From CALKKN01 sp041571375 (GTDB taxonomy: Bacteria; Pseudomonadota; Gammaproteobacteria; Xanthomonadales; SZUA-36): a stretch of DNA of 6,292 nucleotides. Below the pieces are notes generated by a model, which saw only the letters and a list, made by a program, of their open reading frames with translations, was not told the origin of the DNA and ran no database searches. The stretch covers positions 1 to 6,292 of the forward strand of contig JBFFUJ010000147.1 in NCBI GenBank assembly GCA_041571375.1, given 5' to 3'. A program made the position numbers and the translations under genes. Each line of letters starts with the position of its first letter. The stretch's first letter is position 1. Of the stretch, positions 1 to 4,936 are shown in pieces.

Positions 1-116
1 ATCTGTCCTATGCGGAGATCGCGGGCGTGCTGCAGGTTGCGCCAGGCACCGTGATGTCCAGACTGCACCGGGCCCGATTGGCCCTCAGGGAGGCACTGAA
101 TGCACACGAAGTATGA
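1..116 (+). CDS. ECF-type RNA polymerase sigma factor, C-terminal end (partial)
   Basis: Only the last 37 full codons are in the window, reading in the frame that starts at base 3 and ending at TGA 114-116. The peptide begins LSYAEIAGVLQVAPGTVMSR and continues LHRARLALREAL. This matches sigma region 4.2 of the extracytoplasmic-function (RpoE-like) family: a helix-turn-helix with the EIA...GTVxSRLxRAR signature, which contacts the -35 element. The gene overlaps the next one by 17 bp in another frame, and that gene encodes a zinc-finger anti-sigma factor, which supports the assignment. Regions 2 and 3, and therefore the ECF subgroup, cannot be seen. A LuxR-type response regulator could carry a similar helix-turn-helix, but the RAR ending and the anti-sigma neighbour make that unlikely. 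Confidence 0.88.
   Translation, partial: LSYAEIAGVLQVAPGTVMSRLHRARLALREALNAHEV
87..93 (+). promoter_or_regulatory. Strong Shine-Dalgarno for the anti-sigma gene
   Basis: AGGGAGG lies inside the end of the sigma gene, 6 nt before the ATG at 100. It supports that ATG as the true start and gives the anti-sigma factor its own ribosome entry despite the 17-bp overlap with the sigma gene. It is by far the best ribosome binding site in the window. Confidence 0.7.
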
Positions 117-555
117 AGCAGCCGGCGGCGCGCATGTCGAGGCGCTGCTTTCCGGCTACCTGGACGGGGAATTGACCCAACAACAGAGCCAGCGGGTCGA
201 CGTGCATCTGGGCGGCTGCGCGGAGTGCCGCGACCGGCTGTCGGAGCTGGCCGGACTGCGGCGGCGGGTGGCGGGAGCGCGGCTCAGCACCATGGCGCAG
301 GATGTCTGGAGGGAGCGGATGGATGACGTGGCCGTCAAGGCGAGCCGTGGTCTCGGCTGGGTGCTGTTTCTTGGCGGCCTGCTGCTGCTGGCCGGCTACG
401 GCGCATACGAATTCGTGATCGACACCTCGCTCGGGGCCGGGGTCAAACTGATGGTGTCGGCCGTTTATCTTGGCCTGGGTGCACTGTTCGTCTCGGTCCT
501 CAGGCAGCGCCTGATCGAGCGCAAGACGGACAAATACAAAGACGTGGAGATATGA
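100..555 (+). CDS. Zinc-finger (zf-HC2/ZAS) anti-sigma factor with two transmembrane helices
   Basis: This 151-residue protein probably binds and holds the ECF sigma factor encoded just upstream at the inner membrane. The N-terminal domain shows H36-x3-C40-x2-C43, the core of the zinc-binding anti-sigma (ZAS) fold. H12, 24 residues earlier, is a likely fourth ligand at ChrR-like spacing. A basic linker (about 46-85) leads to two hydrophobic segments, about 86-107 and 117-134. They are joined by a loop of roughly ten residues and followed by a charged tail (RQRLIERKTDKYK). The inferred topology puts both ends in the cytoplasm with almost nothing in the periplasm, unlike RseA-type anti-sigmas with one helix and a periplasmic sensor domain. 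The ATG at 100 has a strong Shine-Dalgarno. The partner is inferred from the overlap; the inducing signal is unknown. Confidence 0.85.
   Translation: MHTKYEAAGGAHVEALLSGYLDGELTQQQSQRVDVHLGGCAECRDRLSELAGLRRRVAGARLSTMAQDVWRERMDDVAVKASRGLGWVLFLGGLLLLAGYGAYEFVIDTSLGAGVKLMVSAVYLGLGALFVSVLRQRLIERKTDKYKDVEI
546..549 (+). promoter_or_regulatory. Shine-Dalgarno-like GGAG before ybjQ; bears on its start
   Basis: GGAG sits only 2 nt before the first ATG (552) but 8 nt before the in-frame ATG at 558. The second spacing is the normal one, so initiation may occur at 558. If so, ybjQ would begin 2 bp after the anti-sigma stop instead of overlapping it. Confidence 0.45.
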
Positions 556-878
556 AAATGATGGTTGTGACCACCGAGGAAATCGCTGGCAAGCGCATTG
601 TCAGGACGCTGGGGCTGGTGCGCGGCAACTCGATCCGCGCGCGGCACATCGGCAAGGACCTCCTGGCCGGGCTGCGCAACATCGTCGGCGGCGAGATCCA
701 CGAGTACGCCAAGCTGATCGCCGAGAGCCGCGAGCAGAGCATCGACCGCATGGTGGCCGAGGCTGAATCGCTGGGCGCCAACGCGATCGTCGCGGCCCGC
801 TTCACGACCTCGGTCATGATGGGCGGCGCGGCCGAACTGCTGGCTTATGGTACGGCCGTGATCGTGCAGGATGCCTGA
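552..878 (+). CDS. ybjQ: YbjQ/UPF0145 family protein
   Basis: This 108-residue protein belongs to the YbjQ (UPF0145, formerly 'putative heavy-metal-binding') family, small cytoplasmic proteins with no settled function. Family features in order are TTEEIAGKRIVRTLGLVRG near the N-terminus, a central GLRNIVGGEIHEY block (about 40-52), a long charged helix (YAKLIAESREQSIDRMVAEA), the LGANAIVAARF strand region (about 74-84) and a terminal GTAVIV strand. The length agrees with E. coli YbjQ (107 residues). No signal peptide or membrane helix is visible. ATG 552 overlaps the anti-sigma stop (TGA 553-555), but ATG 558 is better spaced from GGAG and would give 106 residues. Co-transcription with the sigma/anti-sigma pair is very likely from the packing. 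Whether it modulates that pair or is an output of it cannot be told from sequence. Confidence 0.88.
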   Translation: MKMMVVTTEEIAGKRIVRTLGLVRGNSIRARHIGKDLLAGLRNIVGGEIHEYAKLIAESREQSIDRMVAEAESLGANAIVAARFTTSVMMGGAAELLAYGTAVIVQDA

Positions 879-892
879 ACCGCGGAATCGGC

Positions 893-917
893 TTGCCCGC
901 ATCTGACGAGCGGGCAA
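893..917. terminator. Inverted repeat between convergent ybjQ and MATE genes; possible terminator
   Basis: TTGCCCGC (893-900) and GCGGGCAA (910-917) form a perfect 8-bp stem with a 9-nt loop. It fills the centre of the 46-bp gap between the two stop codons. The position suits a bidirectional transcript end or 3'-end protection, but neither strand has a U tract after the stem, so it is not a classical intrinsic terminator. Confidence 0.45.
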
Positions 918-924
918 ACACGGC

Positions 925-2283
925 TCAAATCTGGATCCCGGCCCATCTGCGGCCGGCCCATTGCCTGGCGCAGGTAATCGCCTGGCCGACCCGGTAGACC
1001 CCGTTGACCGCCCAGACGCCGACCAGCCCGAGGCCCAGCACCGGTCCGATCGTATAGGCGATCGGCAGGAAGAACAGCCACTGCCAGATCACGCTGATCC
1101 ACATGCTGCGGCGCGTGTCGCCGGCCCCGATCAAAGCGTTCATCAGCACCATGCCGGCCGTGTCGAAACCGATCATCAGCGCCCACAGCACCATCGGCAG
1201 GTAAGCCAGCCGGCGCGTCTCCGGGTTGGTCAGGAACACGCCCAGGACCGGTTCGGCCAGAGGGATCAGCACGAGGCTCAGGCTCACGCCGTAAACGAAG
1301 GTCAGGGCCGCGCAATTCCAGCCCCAGAGCGCCGCGTCGTCGGTGTCGCCCCGCCCGAGCGCGTTGCCAACCAGCGTCGTGGCGGCCAGCGCGATGCCGA
1401 ATGCCGGCAGGATGGCGGTGATGTGGAAAGTCATCAGAACGTTGAGGGCAGCGACTTCCCCGGTGCCGATGCGACTGACGATCCACAGCAGGCCCACCAC
1501 GCCGGCCGAGAAAAAGAGCTGCTGCAGGCTGCTGGGGAGTGACAGGCGGAACTGCTGCCAGAGCGTGCTGCGCGAGGGAACGCGGTGCAAAAAGCCCTTG
1601 TCGCGGGCATGGCGCAGTGCGAAGAAAAAATAGAGCAGGGTGCCGATATACAGCGAGATGGTGGTCGACAGCCCGGCTCCGAACACGCCCAGCGCCGGCG
1701 CTCCCAGGTTGCCGAAGATCAGGACCCAGTGCAGGAATATGTTGATCGCGTGCATGATCAGCAGTGTTCGGAGGTACACGCCGGTCAGGTGGATGGCGCT
1801 CCAATAGCCGCGGAAGCTGAAGTTCATGCCGACGGCCACCATGCCCAGGATGCGCATCTGCAAGTACGGGATGCCCAGTTCGCGCACGGCGGGGTCGTCG
1901 CTCAGGACGCTGAAGGCGAAAGGTGTCGCCAGCAGCAGAACCAGGCATGCCGGGATGCCGATGATCAGTGACAGAATCAGGCCGCCGTTGAGCGGCACGG
2001 CGGTTTCGTCTTCCCGCCCCTCGCCGAGCCGCCGGGCCGCCAGCGCCTGCACGCCGACCGACAGCCCGATGATGAACGAGATCGCCAGATAGTTGGTGAA
2101 CCCGCCGATGCCGGTCGCCGCCAGCGCCTTGTCGCCCAGGCGCCCGACCATTCCGATGTCGACCAGGTTGAGCACATTCTGCGACATCATCCCGCCCATG
2201 ATGGGCACGGCGATGGCCCAGATCCGGGTGCGTCGCTCCCGATCCGGGAACAGGCTGGCCAGCCGCGCGAGTCCGGTGGTCAT
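925..2283 (-). CDS. MATE-family multidrug/cation efflux transporter
   Basis: This 452-residue inner-membrane protein has the length and the roughly twelve hydrophobic segments of the MATE family, which export cationic drugs or metabolites in exchange for Na+ or H+. Helix 1 carries the motif QNVLNLVDIGMVGRLG. Its D42 corresponds to the conserved N-lobe acidic residue of this family (D36 in Vibrio NorM, D41 in Pyrococcus MATE). The second half repeats the fold from about residue 245 (LPSSLQQLFFSAG), with ALGRGD and LMNALIGAGDTRRS as the C-lobe versions of the cytoplasmic loop motifs. The ATG is 3 bp after the prfC stop. Only a weak GGATTGAG precedes it, so translation is probably coupled to prfC and the two genes share a transcript. 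The substrate cannot be read from the sequence. NorM-like versus DinF-like assignment is left open, so no symbol is given. Confidence 0.92.
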   Translation of the reverse strand: MTTGLARLASLFPDRERRTRIWAIAVPIMGGMMSQNVLNLVDIGMVGRLGDKALAATGIGGFTNYLAISFIIGLSVGVQALAARRLGEGREDETAVPLNGGLILSLIIGIPACLVLLLATPFAFSVLSDDPAVRELGIPYLQMRILGMVAVGMNFSFRGYWSAIHLTGVYLRTLLIMHAINIFLHWVLIFGNLGAPALGVFGAGLSTTISLYIGTLLYFFFALRHARDKGFLHRVPSRSTLWQQFRLSLPSSLQQLFFSAGVVGLLWIVSRIGTGEVAALNVLMTFHITAILPAFGIALAATTLVGNALGRGDTDDAALWGWNCAALTFVYGVSLSLVLIPLAEPVLGVFLTNPETRRLAYLPMVLWALMIGFDTAGMVLMNALIGAGDTRRSMWISVIWQWLFFLPIAYTIGPVLGLGLVGVWAVNGVYRVGQAITCARQWAGRRWAGIQI

Positions 2284-2286
2284 CGC

Positions 2287-3882
2287 TCAATCCGCAAAAA
2301 CGGTCGTTTCGCGCGTGGCAGCGAACCGGATGTCGGGCCAGCGTTCTTCGGTCAGCTGCAGGTTGACCCGGCTGGGCGCCAGATAGACCAGTTGCCCGGC
2401 GCCGTCCTCGGCCAGGTAATTCTCCAGCTGCCTTCTGAAATCCTCCAGCTTGGCGGGGTCGTCGGAATCGATCCAGCGGGCGGTGTGCACGTTGACGTTC
2501 TCGAAGGTGGCTTCGACGCCGTATTCGTTTTTGAGGCGGTAGGCCACGACGTCGAACTGCAGCATGCCGACAGCGCCCAGGATGAGTTCGTTGCTGATCA
2601 GCGGCCGAAAGAACTGCGTGGCGCCTTCCTCGGAAAGCTGGGCCAGGCCCTTCTGCAGCGCCTTCAGCCTGAGCGGGTCGCGCAGCTGTGCTCGGCGGAA
2701 CAGTTCAGGGGCGAAGTGCGGGATGCCGGTGAACTGCAGCGACTCACCCTCGGTGAACGTGTCGCCGATACTGATGGTGCCGTGATTGTGCAGCCCAACG
2801 ATGTCGCCCGGCCAGGCGCTGTCCACGTGCTCGCGATCCTGGGCCATGAAAGTCAGTGCGTTGGCGGCCTTGACGGTCTTGCCCAGGCGCACGTGGTACA
2901 TCTTCATGCCCGATTGGAAACGGCCCGAGCAGATCCGCATGAAGGCGACGCGGTCACGGTGTGCCGGGTCCATGTTGGCCTGTATCTTGAAAATGAAGCC
3001 GCTCAGCGCTTCTTCGCTCGACGCCACTTCCCGGCCGACCGTCGCCCGGGATCCGGGGGGCGGTGCGTGCTCCACGAAGGCGTCGAGCAGGGGGGTCACG
3101 CCGAAGTTGTTGATCGCCGAGCCGAAGAACACAGGGGTCTGGTTGCCCGCCAGGTAGGCTTCGGGGTCGAACGCGTGGCTGGCGCCCTTGACCAGTTCGA
3201 TTTCGTCACGCAGTTCCTGCGCGTCGGGGCCGAGCCGATGGTCCAGTTCCGGGTTGTAAATTCCGTCGATGACCTCGGCCTGCTGGGTGACGTAGTTCTT
3301 GCCCGATTCGTACAGGTGCACCGCATCGTCGAGAAGGTGATAAACGCCTTTCAGTCGCTTTCCCATGCCGATGGGCCAGGTCACCGGGGCGCACTGGATG
3401 CCCAGCACCGATTCGACCTCGTCGAGCAGTTCGACGGGGTCGCGGCCCTCGCGGTCCAGCTTGTTGATGAAGGTGAAGATCGGTGTCTGCCGCAATCTGC
3501 AGATCTCCATCAGGCGAATGGTGCGCTCCTCGACGCCCTTGGCGCAGTCGATCACCATCAGTGCCGAGTCGACTGCGGTCAGCGTGCGGTAGGTGTCTTC
3601 CGAGAAATCGGCGTGGCCGGGCGTATCCAGCAGGTTGACGACCCGGCCGCGGTACTTGAACTGCATGACGGACGAGGTCACCGAGATGCCACGCTCCTGC
3701 TCCAGTTTCATCCAGTCGGAGGTGGCGTGGCGGGCGGCCTTCTTGGCCTTGACCGCTCCCGCCATCTGGATCGCGCCGCCGAACAGCAGCAGCTTTTCGG
3801 TCAGCGTGGTCTTGCCCGCGTCGGGATGCGAAATGATGGCGAACGTCCGACGGCGGGCGGTTTCTTTGCGGAGGCTGGTCAT
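2287..3882 (-). CDS. prfC: Peptide chain release factor 3 (RF3)
   Basis: RF3 is the translational GTPase that removes RF1 and RF2 from the ribosome after peptide release. The 531-residue product is close to E. coli RF3 (529). All GTPase motifs are present: G1 SHPDAGKT (18-25), the switch I region with ERGISVTSS (63-71), G3 DTPGH (86-90) and G4 NKLD (140-143). The HPDAGKTT form of the P-loop and the following LLFGGAIQMAGAVK block are typical of RF3 rather than EF-G. An EF-Tu-like domain II (from about 290) and the RF3 C-terminal domain (FFRPLISNELILGAVGMLQF onward) complete the fold. The ATG start gives an N-terminus (MTSLRKETARRRTFAIISHP) in register with E. coli, yet no Shine-Dalgarno precedes it. 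A candidate promoter lies just upstream, and the MATE gene follows after 3 bp. Confidence 0.98.
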   Translation of the reverse strand: MTSLRKETARRRTFAIISHPDAGKTTLTEKLLLFGGAIQMAGAVKAKKAARHATSDWMKLEQERGISVTSSVMQFKYRGRVVNLLDTPGHADFSEDTYRTLTAVDSALMVIDCAKGVEERTIRLMEICRLRQTPIFTFINKLDREGRDPVELLDEVESVLGIQCAPVTWPIGMGKRLKGVYHLLDDAVHLYESGKNYVTQQAEVIDGIYNPELDHRLGPDAQELRDEIELVKGASHAFDPEAYLAGNQTPVFFGSAINNFGVTPLLDAFVEHAPPPGSRATVGREVASSEEALSGFIFKIQANMDPAHRDRVAFMRICSGRFQSGMKMYHVRLGKTVKAANALTFMAQDREHVDSAWPGDIVGLHNHGTISIGDTFTEGESLQFTGIPHFAPELFRRAQLRDPLRLKALQKGLAQLSEEGATQFFRPLISNELILGAVGMLQFDVVAYRLKNEYGVEATFENVNVHTARWIDSDDPAKLEDFRRQLENYLAEDGAGQLVYLAPSRVNLQLTEERWPDIRFAATRETTVFAD

Positions 3883-3915
3883 GGGCGGCGCGGGTGAAAC
3901 GGAAAAAAGCGCGTC

Positions 3916-3924
3916 ATTCTAGCA
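3916..3924 (-). promoter_or_regulatory. Extended -10 promoter candidate for prfC-MATE
   Basis: On the minus strand this reads TGC-TAGAAT, an extended -10 element (TGn plus a hexamer with 5 of 6 matches to TATAAT). No convincing -35 hexamer is seen 16-18 bp upstream, which is acceptable for extended -10 promoters. It is the only such match in the 79-bp gap between the peptidase gene and prfC. It would start RNA near 3909, giving a leader of about 27 nt. Confidence 0.5.
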
Positions 3925-3955
3925 GAAGCGGCAGTGAGGAGTGTGTCGGCTGCGC

Positions 3956-3974
3956 CCCCGGTCATTGTCCGGGG
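3956..3974 (-). terminator. GC stem-loop enclosing the stop codon of the M23 gene; weak terminator candidate
   Basis: CCCCGG (3969-3974 read on the minus strand) and CCGGGG (3956-3961) form a perfect 6-bp all-GC stem. The 7-nt loop contains the TGA of the peptidase gene. No U tract follows, so intrinsic termination is doubtful. It could mark the 3' end of the sdaA-peptidase transcript, or it may be chance in GC-rich DNA. Confidence 0.25.
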
Positions 3975-4936
3975 TGGGTGCCTTGCAGCACCTGATCCTC
4001 CTCCGGGGCGGCCGTCGCCCCCTCCACCGTGCGGAACCTGAACGGGAGGGAGATCAGCTGCATCCCGACGTTCTGCTGCACGGCAAAATGCAGGTGGGGG
4101 CCGGAACTGAACCCGGTGTTGCCCGAGCGGGCGATCTGCTGTCCCGCCCGGATCCGCGCGCCCGGCCTCACGCTGACGCTGGCCAGGTCGAGATGGGCAT
4201 ACAGGGCCATGGTGCCGTCGTCGTGCAGCACGCGGACGTGGTTGGCCCGGTCGAGGAATTTGTCGCGATCTGCGCCGCCGCGGTTGAAGTCCTCCTCGAT
4301 GTCCATGACGATGCCTTCGCGGGCGGCCAGCACGGCCGTTCCCACCGGCATGGCGATGTCGATGGCGTACTCGCTGTCCGGCGTGGCGTGGGTGCGTTCG
4401 CCCTGGAAGCCCTGGCTGACCGGGAACGCTTCAGTGGCCGGGAAGGGGGGCAGCAGGATGACCTCCCCGACAGGCGAAGCGGTCGGCGGACCGGGTACCG
4501 AGGCCATGCTGAGCCGGTACTGGAATCCGCGTTTCGGGTCCATGGCGGCCAGGCCGACCAGCGGCAGCTCGGTCTGCCCCGGAATCACGAAACGGGCAGG
4601 CAGTGGCGGCTCCGCCAATACGTTCACCGCGTTGACCAACCCAAGCTCGACTTCGACGGGGCCCCAGAATTCGTTGAAAACCAGATAAACCGGGCTCTCC
4701 TTGGGACCCTCCTGGCGCAGGCGCAGGCGCGGCTCCGGCTCACGCTCCATGTAGACGATTTCGAATGCCTCACCCTCTTCAGGCGGCCGGTCGGTGAAAT
4801 GCCAGATGCCGTTCTCGTCCTGGTACTTGTAGATGTTCTTGGCCACGGCCGGGGCCGGCAGGCACAAGGCCAGTGCCAGCAGTGCCGTCCGGATAACCGC
4901 TGCAACCGCGGAAACTGGCGGGCCCGGGGTCAGCAT
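3962..4936 (-). CDS. Secreted M23 (LytM-type) metallopeptidase with N-terminal DUF4124
   Basis: This 324-residue envelope protein is likely a zinc endopeptidase cutting peptidoglycan cross-bridges. Residues 1-32 form a signal peptide with a hydrophobic core at about 10-26 and an AVA-K cleavage site after A32. C25 is not in a good lipobox. A short DUF4124 motif follows (YKYQDENGIWHFTDRPP, 36-52), then a probable beta-rich segment (about 82-147) that I cannot name. The M23 domain runs from about 165 to 302. Zinc ligands are H183, D193 (YAIDIAMPVGT) and H283. The catalytic histidines are H248 (YAHLD) and H281 (GPHLHF). All are present, so an active enzyme is expected. The ATG at 4936 overlaps the sdaA stop by 7 bp with no clear Shine-Dalgarno, suggesting translational coupling. 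The frame stays open far upstream, but that part is the shadow of sdaA. The signal peptide fixes the start. Confidence 0.9.
   Translation of the reverse strand: MLTPGPPVSAVAAVIRTALLALALCLPAPAVAKNIYKYQDENGIWHFTDRPPEEGEAFEIVYMEREPEPRLRLRQEGPKESPVYLVFNEFWGPVEVELGLVNAVNVLAEPPLPARFVIPGQTELPLVGLAAMDPKRGFQYRLSMASVPGPPTASPVGEVILLPPFPATEAFPVSQGFQGERTHATPDSEYAIDIAMPVGTAVLAAREGIVMDIEEDFNRGGADRDKFLDRANHVRVLHDDGTMALYAHLDLASVSVRPGARIRAGQQIARSGNTGFSSGPHLHFAVQQNVGMQLISLPFRFRTVEGATAAPEEDQVLQGTHPGQ

Noticed and set aside
465..917. Minus-strand open frames over the anti-sigma and ybjQ genes
   Set aside because: They run antisense to two genes with clear family signatures and good starts; no domain is recognisable in them.
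845..2290. A 481-codon minus-strand open frame over the MATE gene, and + strand frames opposite it (961-1542, 1585-1971)
   Set aside because: They are Arg/Gly/Pro/Ala-rich or low-complexity shadows. The frame at 925-2283 gives a convincing membrane transporter, and only one of the overlapping frames is likely coding.
2392..3897. A 501-codon open frame on the + strand, antisense to almost all of prfC
   Set aside because: It mirrors prfC codon for codon, so it stays open simply because TTA, CTA and TCA codons are rare in GC-rich genes. The product resembles no family and is a string of common shadow residues (V, G, D, Q, H).
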